From assembly GCA_016201205.1 (NCBI GenBank), contig JACQDF010000158.1, forward strand, positions 1 through 64,000: DNA of 64,000 nucleotides, in the 5' to 3' direction. Shown in pieces: positions 28,911-38,103 of this stretch; the first letter of the stretch is position 1; every line of letters starts with the position of its first letter. The notes under the pieces were generated by a model that saw only the letters and a program-made list of their open reading frames with translations, did no database searches and had not been told where the DNA came from. This DNA comes from Acidobacteriota bacterium. Its GTDB lineage: Bacteria > Acidobacteriota > Terriglobia > Bryobacterales > Bryobacteraceae. Made by a program: the position numbers and the translations under genes.

Positions 28911-30299
28911 TCAGCGCGGCGGCCTTCTCCAGCCGCCAAACACCCGCTCCAGGTGCAGCGCCACCGCCAGCGCTTTGTGCTCCTGCCACGGCGCCGCCAC
29001 TACCTGAACGGCGATGGGGAGTCCGTCCGCCGACTGGCCGCAGCGCACCACCGCGGCCGGGCAGCCGCTCAGGTTGTGCACCATCGTGTAGGAGAAGCCT
29101 GGCAGGTTCGCCCGCGTCTGGCCGTGGGGCAGAGCGGGAAAGGCGCACACCGGGCACAACAGCACATCGTACCGCTGGAAAAAGCTCACCACTTGCATGC
29201 GGAAGATGTCCCGGCGCACCAGCAGGCCGTGCAGCCCGGCTGCCGAAACGCCCAGCGGCGCGAAAAACTCGCGCGTTTCACGGAAGCGCGCCGAGAGCTC
29301 CGTCGTGCCCGACATCCGCACCAGCTCATCCAGTCCCGCACCCCCATCGGAGCCCAGCAGCCCCGCGAAAATGTCGTAACCCTGTTCGAGTCCCTGCGGG
29401 CGCGCCTCCTCGACAGCCGCTCCGGTTTCCGCTACTACTTTTGCGGCTCGATCGACCACCTGCGCCGTCTCCGGAGTGCACGGATGAATCCCGTTGTCCG
29501 CATGAAACGCACAGCGCATTTTGTCAACGCGCACCTCATCCGGATTCTCCAGCCGCGCATCCACCGCGCTCGCATCGAGCAAATCCGGCCCCGCCATCAG
29601 CGGCAGCGTGAGAACGAGATCCTCGACAAAGCGCGCCATCGGGCCGGCGGTGGCCATCAGGGTCACCATGCCGAACGGCCCTGGAAAGTAGCCGCTGAGC
29701 GGAACGCGGCCAAGTGTCGTCTTCAAGCCCGCGATTCCGGCAAAGTGAGCGGGAACGCGGATGCTTCCGCCCAGATCCCCGCCCACCTCGAAGGGCGAGC
29801 AGCCGCTGGCGATGGCTGCGCTGCCGCCCCCGCCGCTGCCTCCAGGCGTTCGCGTCACATCGTAGGGATTGTTGGTGCGGCCGTAAACGAGGTTGTCGGA
29901 TTCAAAGGCGAGAGAAAATTCCGGAAGATTCGTCACGCCGATCGGAATCGCGCCGGCTCGCTTCATGCGTGCGATCACGGTGGCGTCCTGAGGCGCGACC
30001 AGGCCCTTGCGCCCCAGCGTGCCGCCCGTATTGATCCAGCCGGCGCAATCCCAGGCGCCCTTTACGGACATCGGGACGCCGTCGAGCGGCCCGCCGGCTT
30101 CGCCTCTGGCCAGTCTGGCGTCCGCATTCCTGGCGGCGTTGCGAGCTTCCTCCGCTTCCATCTCGACGACCGCATTGATCTCCGGATTCACCTTCGCGAT
30201 CCGCGCCAGGTGCGCGTCCATCAGCTCGGCGGATGAAATCTCTTTGCGCCGGATCATCTCCGCCATCCGTTTCATCGATAGAAATACAAGTTCGTTCAC
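28911..30299 (-). CDS. Amidase signature family protein
   Basis: GVPMSVKGAWDCAG; TRTPGGSGGGGSAAIASGCSPFEVGGDLGGSIRVPAHF; GTG start at 30299. Confidence 0.9.
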   Translation of the reverse strand: MNELVFLSMKRMAEMIRRKEISSAELMDAHLARIAKVNPEINAVVEMEAEEARNAARNADARLARGEAGGPLDGVPMSVKGAWDCAGWINTGGTLGRKGLVAPQDATVIARMKRAGAIPIGVTNLPEFSLAFESDNLVYGRTNNPYDVTRTPGGSGGGGSAAIASGCSPFEVGGDLGGSIRVPAHFAGIAGLKTTLGRVPLSGYFPGPFGMVTLMATAGPMARFVEDLVLTLPLMAGPDLLDASAVDARLENPDEVRVDKMRCAFHADNGIHPCTPETAQVVDRAAKVVAETGAAVEEARPQGLEQGYDIFAGLLGSDGGAGLDELVRMSGTTELSARFRETREFFAPLGVSAAGLHGLLVRRDIFRMQVVSFFQRYDVLLCPVCAFPALPHGQTRANLPGFSYTMVHNLSGCPAAVVRCGQSADGLPIAVQVVAAPWQEHKALAVALHLERVFGGWRRPPR

Positions 30300-30790
30300 T
30301 GCGCCGCCTTCCGTGCCACCAGCCATGCCATCAGGGAAATGCCGAATCCGGCAACCGCGTCCACTCTCTTCCTCTGGACCTTCGGACTCTCCATCAGCCC
30401 GAACAACGCGCGCCCGTTGCGCGGGTTGCGCCGCAGCGCTTCGCGAAAGACGGCTTCGGCTTCGGCGGCATTTCCGTTCCGCAGCAGGGCGCCACCCAGC
30501 GACTCCCGCACGGGGTAATACCACGGCGGCGGCTCGTCGTACGACAGCGCGTGCTGCGCGTCCACTGCCTTGCGCCAATGCGGGAGAGCGGCCTGATCGC
30601 CGCCGGCCAGCCTGGCGTCGAACGCCGAGGCGGCGACCGCCACGCCGCGAGCATAGCGCCAGAACGCTTGCATCATGAGCAGCTTCGGATCGGGCGTCGG
30701 GCTCTTGAGAACTGCCGGCTTCTCCGGACCGCCCGCGTGGTGCTGAGCGGACGCCGCCACGACGCACAGGAACGGAATCAGCGCCTTCAT
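30296..30790 (-). CDS. TPR-like secreted protein fragment with chimeric C-terminus copied from PAP2 gene
   Basis: NAAEAEAVFREALRRNPRNGRALFGLMESPKVQRK then RVDAVAGFGISLMAWLVARKAAQ; tail DNA duplicates 31380-31433. Confidence 0.6.
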   Translation of the reverse strand: MKALIPFLCVVAASAQHHAGGPEKPAVLKSPTPDPKLLMMQAFWRYARGVAVAASAFDARLAGGDQAALPHWRKAVDAQHALSYDEPPPWYYPVRESLGGALLRNGNAAEAEAVFREALRRNPRNGRALFGLMESPKVQRKRVDAVAGFGISLMAWLVARKAAQ

Positions 30791-31320
30791 GCCGAAGGCT
30801 CAAAGGCCCAGGTCGGGGGCGTGATGCCTTTCACCCGGAGGTAGACGATGGCCTGGCCGCGGTGATGCGCGGTGTGCGTGTAGGCGCGCAGGCAGAGGTC
30901 GGTGCCCGTATGAGCAGGGAACCGAGGCACGCCCAGATCCTTACGGAGCAGGTCTTTCTCGGTGAGCTTCTTCAGGACGTCGATCACGTAGTCGAAGGAG
31001 GCGGCGATGTAGGTCCGCGCGGTCTCTTTGTCGGAAGCCGCGGGGCGCGCCGGCGGAGCGATCAGGCCGAAGGCGGAGAAGTACGCCGTATTCGCCGCGG
31101 CCAGGTGAACTAGCTGCTCGCCGAATGTCCGCTGGGCGGGATCCGGTTTGGAAACGTAGTCCGCGGCCGGCATGGCCTCCGCCACTGCCAGCGTATAGCC
31201 GCGTTCCACTCGCCAGTGCTTGAGAAAGCTGTCGCGAAACTGGAGAGGGTAAGAGGCGGTTTGGGCCGCTCCGGGGACCGCTGTGCCGGCGAGGGCCGGC
31301 AGAACATGACGTCGTTTCAT
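30787..31320 (-). CDS. DinB family protein
   Basis: TFGEQLVHLAAANTAYFSAFG...YTHTAHHRGQAIVYLRVKGITPP. Confidence 0.85.
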   Translation of the reverse strand: MKRRHVLPALAGTAVPGAAQTASYPLQFRDSFLKHWRVERGYTLAVAEAMPAADYVSKPDPAQRTFGEQLVHLAAANTAYFSAFGLIAPPARPAASDKETARTYIAASFDYVIDVLKKLTEKDLLRKDLGVPRFPAHTGTDLCLRAYTHTAHHRGQAIVYLRVKGITPPTWAFEPSA

Positions 31321-31334
31321 GGCTGTTCATGATA

Positions 31335-32204
31335 TCACCGGCAGGCAGATCGCCGGCGGTGGCCATCAGGGTCACCATGCCGTGCCACCAGCCATGCGAT
31401 CAGGGAAATGCCGAATCCGGCAACCGCGTCCACCGCGTAATGATAGCGCCCGTAGATGGTCGCCGTGGCGATGCTCGACGCCAGCACCGCCAGCATGCGC
31501 CAGACCCAGGGCTCTTCGGGCAGCAGCTCCCGCATCGCGAAGGCGGCCGAAAACGCGCCTGAAACATGCGCGCTCGGAAACACGCTCAGGTGAATCCCGT
31601 AGTTGCTGAGCAAGGCCAGGTTGAACCGCCGGAAGCTGGTAAATACCCGCGGCAGGTCTTGATCGGGGAACACCGTGCGCGGCGGCTCGGAGGGAAAGAA
31701 CGGAAACAGTGCGTACGCAACCAGGACCCCGGTCAGCAGCGCGGTGAGAAATGCGTCCACTCTCTGGGTGCGGCGTCTCCAGTACAGCCAGCTCATCGAG
31801 AACGGAGCGATGGTATAGACGAGCGAATAGGAGATCTCGAGCAGCGCGGGGAACAGCGGTCCCGCACTCTCGATGGCGTCGCGCAGCAGCCATTGATTCA
31901 GCAGCAGCCTGTCCCAGCCGATCCAGCCTTGTTCCAGCTTGTAGTTGTGCGAATAGGGTGCAAACCAGCCCATCTCGCGGTAGGCCAGCAGCATGAGCGG
32001 CAGCGGGTACCAGTCGCGCAGGACGCTCAGCAACCGCCGATGACGCAGGCTTTCCGCCCAGCCAAGAAGCAGCACTCCGGTGACCACCAGCGCATTCACC
32101 GCCAGCGTCACCGGCCGCACCCCGTGGCGCACGTTCATCAGGACGCTGCACCCGGCGCAATAAATGAAATACGCGATCAGCAGCCGCTCCGAACGCCGGA
32201 GCAC
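31335..32204 (-). CDS. PAP2-superfamily membrane phosphatase
   Basis: SVFPSAHVSGAFSAAFAMRE...TIYGRYHYAVDAVAGFGISLIAWL. Confidence 0.87.
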   Translation of the reverse strand: MLRRSERLLIAYFIYCAGCSVLMNVRHGVRPVTLAVNALVVTGVLLLGWAESLRHRRLLSVLRDWYPLPLMLLAYREMGWFAPYSHNYKLEQGWIGWDRLLLNQWLLRDAIESAGPLFPALLEISYSLVYTIAPFSMSWLYWRRRTQRVDAFLTALLTGVLVAYALFPFFPSEPPRTVFPDQDLPRVFTSFRRFNLALLSNYGIHLSVFPSAHVSGAFSAAFAMRELLPEEPWVWRMLAVLASSIATATIYGRYHYAVDAVAGFGISLIAWLVARHGDPDGHRRRSACR

Positions 32205-32205
32205 G

Positions 32206-34581
32206 TCAATTCACCCAAACGGGACTCGACCACGCCTTGTTGGTGTCCAACTGCTCGACGCGAAGATAGTAGAAATCGCCCGGCTTCAGCTTCTCACGGT
32301 CGGCGAATTGAAAGCCGGCGTCGAGCGGCGCTCTCCCATCCACCAGCTCGCATTCGACAGTGAACGCCGGCTCGACGCCCATGGCCTTCATGTAAGGGTG
32401 AGAAAAGGCCGTGCGCGCCGTCTGGCGCCAGCGGAAATAGCCGTCGGCGCGCAGCTTGTCCAGCGGGATCTCGACTTCCATCAGGCCCAGCGTGTCCGAG
32501 TCATCGAGCCGGAAGCGCAGCGTGCCACCGGCTTCCGAGATATCGAGCAGTGCGCCGTCGCGATCGTTGGAGACGGCCGCGGTGCGCCAGCGGATGCCGC
32601 TGCCCGACGCCGCGACTTCCTCGAAAGCCTGGTCCAGATGCACCGCCGAAATCAGCTTGAGCCGGCCCTGGGATGGCTGCAATTCGCCGGAACGGAGACC
32701 GGTCGCGGCCCGGCGCTGGTAGATATTGTCGCCCCAGACGATGCGGAGTACGCTTCCGCGGCCGCGGGCGGGAGACTGCGACTCGAGCACCTTGTTGTTC
32801 TTGATCAGCTCGACGCGCAACAACGGCGCAGTGCCCGATACGCGGGCTTCAATCCGCGCCTCGCGAGCGAGCGCCGAGCTGATCTCGCCTCCCATCGGCT
32901 CGCCGTTGACGCGGAAATCAACCAGCATGCGCTGGTTGCCGGTGGTCGCGAAGCTGCGCCGCTCGTACAGCCCTTCCCAGATCTGCTGGCGGGTTTTTCC
33001 GTGGGCATGCACCCCGGCCAGCCCATTGCCGTTGACGTAAATCAGCCCGGGGTACGCGATCCCCATCGACGTCGTGTGCGTGTCGCCGGCGGCGATCGCT
33101 CCCAGACGCAAGCCGGTGTCGAGGTGCTTCTGCCACGACTCCTCGAACACGCCGTGCACGCTGGCGATCTCGAACAGCCGCTCGACACGCGGGTCGGTCG
33201 CATGCGACCAGTCGGGCGGCGCGCCGCCAATGTGCGGGATCACCAGCGTCGGCAGGCGGGCGAGCTTCACCGTCTGAAGCATCTTCGCAATCGGCGCGCT
33301 GGTCTCGTTCGGATTCAGCTCCATCGTGCTTCGCGCACGGTCGGCGTTGTAGAAGATGTTGTGGTGCCCGCCGATTTGCGTGCCGACACTGTACTCGTAG
33401 CCGAGCAGCGAAACGAAACCCTGCCAGCCGTTCACCAGTTTGGTGGTCGATTGCAGCAGCGGCCAGTCGTCATTGGGGAACTTCCGGCCGCGCAGGTAAA
33501 ACGCCGGCCCGTTGCCGGTGAGGAATTCGTGATGCGGCGTAACCGCGCCGAAATCGAGCAGCCCGACGCGGCGGCCGTACAGATACAGCTCCTCGAAGAC
33601 GCCGCGCCCGTCATGGAGGTAGGTGTGTTGATGCATCTCGCCGAAGTAGATGCCGCGCAGCGGGTCGTCCTCCACCCAGATGGGATTGCTGACCGCGCCC
33701 AAACGGCCATCGGCTGTTTCAACCGCGATCCGAAGCACGCCGGTTTGGGTCGCTTTCACATCGCGGGCGACGTAGTGCAACAGCGGCTCCTCCCAGCGGA
33801 ACGCGCCTCCCTCGATGCCCTTCGAGCGCGCCCGCAGCGTGAGTCCCTGCGGATTTTTCGCCAGCGAGACCCAGTCGTCCATGGGCACCACTTCCACGGC
33901 AAACGCCTCGCCACGCTTCACTACGCTGGGCGCCTGTACTCGCAGTTTCTTCAGCGGCCCGCCGGTGACTTTCAGCGCTGCGTCGCCTCCATAGCCCAAC
34001 ACCTCATCCCCGTTCACAATCACGAAGCGGAAATTGAACAGGTTCTCCTCATAGAACTGCATGCGCACGCCCTTCGGGCCGCCGAGGTCGAACCGCACCA
34101 CGTCGCCCTGCTTGAGACGGCCTTCGGTCAGGGTGATGCCGGCGCACTTGCGATAAGGGAAAACCGAGGGTGTGTTGCGCTGGCTCCAGTTGGTGTGGAC
34201 GACTGTCTTGCCCTTCACGCCGGCCGGCAGCTCGACGCCGAACCAGGCGGCCGCGTCCGGATCGGCAATCTGAAACTCCTCGGCATCGCTGGTGAAGTGC
34301 TTCCACACCTCGATCGTCATTCCCGTCTCGATGGCCATGTCGCCGACGGTGTACTCGACGCGGTGCCGGTTGCGCGTCCCCATCTCGACCACCGGGGCCG
34401 AAACGAGCTTTACCTGGCCGTGCAGTGGAAAGCCCGGCGGGAAATAGCCTCCCGTACGAAACTCGACCTTCCCGCCCAGCGGCGGGACAACCGGCCTGGG
34501 CGCTTGCGAAAGAAGCTGCCGCACGGCAGTTCCCGCAGCCATGGCACACAAGAGAGCGATTGCAAAACGACGGACGCGCAT
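32206..34581 (-). CDS. DUF3604/PHP-like secreted protein
   Basis: IYFGEMHQHTYLHDGRG, VSLLGYEYS, IAAGDTHTTSMGIAYPGL; signal peptide from ATG 34581. Confidence 0.82.
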   Translation of the reverse strand: MRVRRFAIALLCAMAAGTAVRQLLSQAPRPVVPPLGGKVEFRTGGYFPPGFPLHGQVKLVSAPVVEMGTRNRHRVEYTVGDMAIETGMTIEVWKHFTSDAEEFQIADPDAAAWFGVELPAGVKGKTVVHTNWSQRNTPSVFPYRKCAGITLTEGRLKQGDVVRFDLGGPKGVRMQFYEENLFNFRFVIVNGDEVLGYGGDAALKVTGGPLKKLRVQAPSVVKRGEAFAVEVVPMDDWVSLAKNPQGLTLRARSKGIEGGAFRWEEPLLHYVARDVKATQTGVLRIAVETADGRLGAVSNPIWVEDDPLRGIYFGEMHQHTYLHDGRGVFEELYLYGRRVGLLDFGAVTPHHEFLTGNGPAFYLRGRKFPNDDWPLLQSTTKLVNGWQGFVSLLGYEYSVGTQIGGHHNIFYNADRARSTMELNPNETSAPIAKMLQTVKLARLPTLVIPHIGGAPPDWSHATDPRVERLFEIASVHGVFEESWQKHLDTGLRLGAIAAGDTHTTSMGIAYPGLIYVNGNGLAGVHAHGKTRQQIWEGLYERRSFATTGNQRMLVDFRVNGEPMGGEISSALAREARIEARVSGTAPLLRVELIKNNKVLESQSPARGRGSVLRIVWGDNIYQRRAATGLRSGELQPSQGRLKLISAVHLDQAFEEVAASGSGIRWRTAAVSNDRDGALLDISEAGGTLRFRLDDSDTLGLMEVEIPLDKLRADGYFRWRQTARTAFSHPYMKAMGVEPAFTVECELVDGRAPLDAGFQFADREKLKPGDFYYLRVEQLDTNKAWSSPVWVN

Positions 34582-34623
34582 AGCGTCATTATAGAAGCAA
34601 GCTCCGGAGGCTAACATAAGAGC

Positions 34624-35964
34624 ATGGCAACCACTCGCCGGAATTTCCTGCAATCTTCCAGCGCGGCCACTTTGGCCGCACAGGCAGCCGCTCAACAAAC
34701 GCGACTCTCCGCCAGCGACAGCATCCGCATCGCCCTCATAGGGTCGGGCGGCATGGGCATGGGCGACACCCGCATGGCCGTCACCATCCCCGGGGTCGAA
34801 CTGGCCGCCTGCTGCGATGTCTACGATGGCCGCCTGACCCGCGCCAAAGAAATCTGGGGCAGCCACATTCTGACCACACGGGACCACCGCGAGGTTCTGG
34901 CGCGCAAAGACATCGACGCTGTCATCGTCGCTACGCCGGACCACTGGCATTCCGCCATTACCATCGAGGCGCTGGCGGCCGGCAAACACGTCTATTGCGA
35001 AAAGCCGATGGTGCACTCGATCGCGGAAGGCAAGCCAGTGATCGAAGCGCAGAAGAAATCGGGCAGGATTCTACAGATCGGCAGCCAGTACGCAAGCTCG
35101 CTGTCGTTTCTGAAAGCGCGGGATCTGTTTCGCGGCGGCGCCATCGGCGAATTGAACATGATCGAATCCTGGCTCGACCGCAACTCGGCCCTGGGAGCCT
35201 GGCAATACTCGATTCCACCCGATGCCTCGCCGCAGAATGTCGACTGGGACCGCTTCCTCGGCAAAGCTCCCAAGCGCCCCTTCGAGCCCGTCCGTCTGTT
35301 CCGCTGGCGTAATTACAACGACTACGGAACGGGCCTCGCCGGCGACCTGTTTGTGCACCTGTTCACCGGCATTCACACGGTAACCGGGGCCCTCGGCCCG
35401 ACGCGCGTGTTTGCCACCGGCGGGCTGCGCTTCTGGAAAGACGGCCGCGACGCACCTGACGTCATGCTGGCGGTGGCCGACTACCCGCGCACCGAAAGCC
35501 ATCCCGAGTTTACGCTGTCGCTCAAGGTCAACTTCGTTTCCGGCGGAAGCGGCGAGTCGTTTGGCGTCCGCTTTGTCGGCAGCGAAGGCGTGATGACGGC
35601 GACCATGACTGGCGTCACGCTCTCGCGTTCGCCGCGCGAAACCGAGCCAGGCTACACGATCAGCACATTTGCTCAGGCCGTGCAGGAGCAGTTCCTCAAG
35701 GAGTACCACGCCCGGTATCCGCGGACCAACGCCAGCGCCGACGCGCTTCGGCCGGAGACAACAGAACGCTATCAGCCGCCCTCGAGCCACAATCCGCACC
35801 GCGAGCACCATGTCAATTTCTACAACGCCGTCCGCTCCGGCAAGCCGCACTTCGAAGACGCGGTCTTCGGCTTGCGCACCGCCGGACCCGCGCTGCTGTG
35901 CAACGTCAGTTACTTCGAGCGAAGGCCGGTTCATTGGGATCCGCTGACGCTGTCGGTGGTGTAG
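34624..35964 (+). CDS. Gfo/Idh/MocA family oxidoreductase, Tat-type signal
   Basis: TTRRNFLQSSSAATLAAQ; IRIALIGSGGMGMGDTRM; HVYCEKPM. Confidence 0.92.
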   Translation: MATTRRNFLQSSSAATLAAQAAAQQTRLSASDSIRIALIGSGGMGMGDTRMAVTIPGVELAACCDVYDGRLTRAKEIWGSHILTTRDHREVLARKDIDAVIVATPDHWHSAITIEALAAGKHVYCEKPMVHSIAEGKPVIEAQKKSGRILQIGSQYASSLSFLKARDLFRGGAIGELNMIESWLDRNSALGAWQYSIPPDASPQNVDWDRFLGKAPKRPFEPVRLFRWRNYNDYGTGLAGDLFVHLFTGIHTVTGALGPTRVFATGGLRFWKDGRDAPDVMLAVADYPRTESHPEFTLSLKVNFVSGGSGESFGVRFVGSEGVMTATMTGVTLSRSPRETEPGYTISTFAQAVQEQFLKEYHARYPRTNASADALRPETTERYQPPSSHNPHREHHVNFYNAVRSGKPHFEDAVFGLRTAGPALLCNVSYFERRPVHWDPLTLSVV

Positions 35965-35977
35965 CGTTTGCGTAAGA

Positions 35978-36030
35978 CCGCTTGCTGACGCGCGCGGCTC
36001 CGAAACAGAGCCGCGACCGTGAGGGAGCGG
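35978..36030. repeat. REP-like palindromic repeat copy
   Basis: CCGCTTGCTGACGCGCGCGGCTCCGAAACAGAGCCGCGACCGTGAGGGAGCGG; internal inverted repeat; near-match to 37184-37242. Confidence 0.85.
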
Positions 36031-36034
36031 ATGC

Positions 36035-36290
36035 GCAAATACCTGAATTCAGCCACGCCGATCGTGTAGCCCCAGATCGCCGCTGGCGGCAACGTCGCCC
36101 TTCACTGGTTTCCAGGAGATCTGGAAATCGGGAGCGGCGAACATCTTCGCGTAATGCGCGCGAAGCTGCTGCTTGCCGCTGATGAACGGCTGGCCGGCGG
36201 GGAATGCTGTGGCGTCGTCGGCAAAGAAGGACATCCATCCCTCGCGGCCGCGGCGCCGCCGAGCAGGATGGACAAAGAGCGCCGGGTCAT
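36035..36290 (-). pseudogene. SnoaL/DUF4440-like (NTF2 fold) gene fragment
   Basis: REGWMSFFADDATAFPAGQPFISGKQQLRAHYAKMFAAPDFQISWKPVKGDVAASGDLG then frame change to YTIGVAEF, then repeat. Confidence 0.65.
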
Positions 36291-36298
36291 ACAACTGC

Positions 36299-37173
36299 TT
36301 ATGCGCCGGCGCTGCCCTTGTGGATCGGGATGCGGAAGACATTCGCGGCCAGCCACTGATCGAACGTTTGGAGCCGAGGATTCAAAGCGCGTGCGATCGC
36401 GACGTCGCGTGCGCCGCAGTAGACCTCCTGAAAGTCGCGCTTGAATTGAAACATATTGCCCAGATCCTGGGCGCCCGGGAAGCCTAAGCCGCGGTACACC
36501 TCGGGCGGCACATCGTGATATCGAACCTGCTGACCGAGAGCCTTGCTGAAACCGGCCGCCATTTGCTCCCCAGTCAAGTGCTCGCCGGCAATACCGGCTG
36601 TTTTTCCGATCCACTCGCCGCCCTGTTGGAAAATGCCGTAGGCGCAGCGGCCGATGTCTTCGGTCGCGATGCCCGGCAGCTTCTTATCGCCCATCGGAAA
36701 AGTGATCGCCAGTGTGCCATCCGGACCCTTCTGGGGACCCATTCCAAAGTGGATGAAGTTTTCCCAATAGAACGATGTCAGCAAAAAGGTCGTAGGCAGG
36801 CCGGCTTCGGTGAACAAGCGGTTGGAATCGCCTTTTGAGTCGAAATGCGGCACTTTGTACTTCCCCATCAGGGTTGGCATGCGAGGGTCGCTGAGCGGGA
36901 TCCAGCGGCGGGTGTCTTCGAACGTTGACCAGATGACGTGTTCGAGTCCCGCGTGCCTGGCTGCCCGAGTTTCAGGCTTTCCGGATCATCCACGTCCGCG
37001 GCCACCACCTCGGCGCCCAGCTTGGCCAGTTCCTGCGCCTTCAAGGAATGGACGTCCCTGGTCAGCGCCCGCGCCTGGAATCCGCCGTTGGGATCGTTCT
37101 GAATGGCGCGAACCAGTCCGCCGCCTTGTGCTCCGGTTGCGCCCACCACCGCAATGATCCTCTTCGCCGCCAT
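36299..37173 (-). pseudogene. NmrA-like NAD(P)-binding protein with internal deletion/frameshift
   Basis: N-part MAAKRIIAVVGATGAQGGGLVRAIQND...DPESLK; C-part in another frame LEHVIWSTFEDTRRWIPLSDPRMPTLMGKYKVPHFDSKGDSN. Confidence 0.8.
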
Positions 37174-37183
37174 CCTGACACCT

Positions 37184-37263
37184 CCGCTTGCTCACGCGCG
37201 CGGCTCAGAAAGCGCTTCCGAGCCGCGACCGTTAGGGAGCGGTTGGCACACTAATTTCGTCAC
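37184..37263. repeat. REP-like palindromic repeat copy plus conserved flank
   Basis: CCGCTTGCTCACGCGCGCGGCTCAGAAAGCGCTTCCGAGCCGCGACCGTTAGGGAGCGGTTGGCACACTAATTTCGTCAC. Confidence 0.85.
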
Positions 37264-37300
37264 ACGTCCAAACTGCAGTTCAGTATACAGGATTGTGCGC

Positions 37301-38098
37301 TCAGTACAGCGGGCGATCGGCGACACCCGTCTTGCCGAGCGGCTCGAGGATCTGGCGGGCGCCTTCAGCGAGGAGACGCACGTCGGCTGGAGCCTGAAAA
37401 AACTGGAAGCCCTGCTCGATGGCCTTTCCCATCGCGGCCGCTGTCGCCGCAGGACGACCGGCGAATTTGCCGCTCGCTTTGGCGGCGGCGACCACTTTCG
37501 CCAGCGCTTCCTGAAGGCGGGGATCATCCTGCTTTCCACGCAGACCCATCGAGAAGGAAAGGTCGCTGGTGCCGATGAACAGCACATCGATCCCCGGCGT
37601 GGCGGCGATTTCGCCGATGCGCTCGACCGCGTGCGCTTCTTCGATCATGGCGATGGTCATGACGTTGCGGTCGGCGAAATCGGTGTACCCTTCTTCCGGC
37701 TGCCAGCGGAAGGAAGCCAGGCCCGCGCCGTGGCCGCGGCGGCCGTGAGGCGGGTATTGAGCGGCGGCGGCGGCGATGCGCGCCAGCTCCGGCGTGCTGG
37801 TGAATGGGAAGATGACGCCGAGCACCCCCATGTCCAGGACACGTTTGGCCGTCCATGTTTCGACCACCGGAACACGGGCGAACGGAATCGCCGGTAAGCC
37901 ACGCGTCGCCAGCACCATGCTTCGCAGTGTCTCGAGCGTGATCGGCGAGTGCTCCATCTCGATCCACAGGAAGTCGAAGCCCATTTGCGCGGCCTGCGCG
38001 GCGATCTCGACGCTGGCGGCGGTGATGGTGATGCCTACAACCGGCTTCCCTTCCCGGAGCGCAACGCGGACGGGGTTCTGCCAGGATTTCGGAATCAT
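37301..38098 (-). CDS. HpcH/HpaI aldolase family protein
   Basis: GFDFLWIEMEHSPITLETLRSMVLATRG; MIEEAHAVERIGEIAATPGIDVLFIGTSDLSFSMG. Confidence 0.92.
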   Translation of the reverse strand: MIPKSWQNPVRVALREGKPVVGITITAASVEIAAQAAQMGFDFLWIEMEHSPITLETLRSMVLATRGLPAIPFARVPVVETWTAKRVLDMGVLGVIFPFTSTPELARIAAAAAQYPPHGRRGHGAGLASFRWQPEEGYTDFADRNVMTIAMIEEAHAVERIGEIAATPGIDVLFIGTSDLSFSMGLRGKQDDPRLQEALAKVVAAAKASGKFAGRPAATAAAMGKAIEQGFQFFQAPADVRLLAEGARQILEPLGKTGVADRPLY

Positions 38099-38103
38099 TT
38101 GTC

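Noticed and set aside
32164-34614. 816-aa plus-strand ORF
   Set aside because: Antisense of the DUF3604-like gene; low-complexity composition and no recognisable motif.
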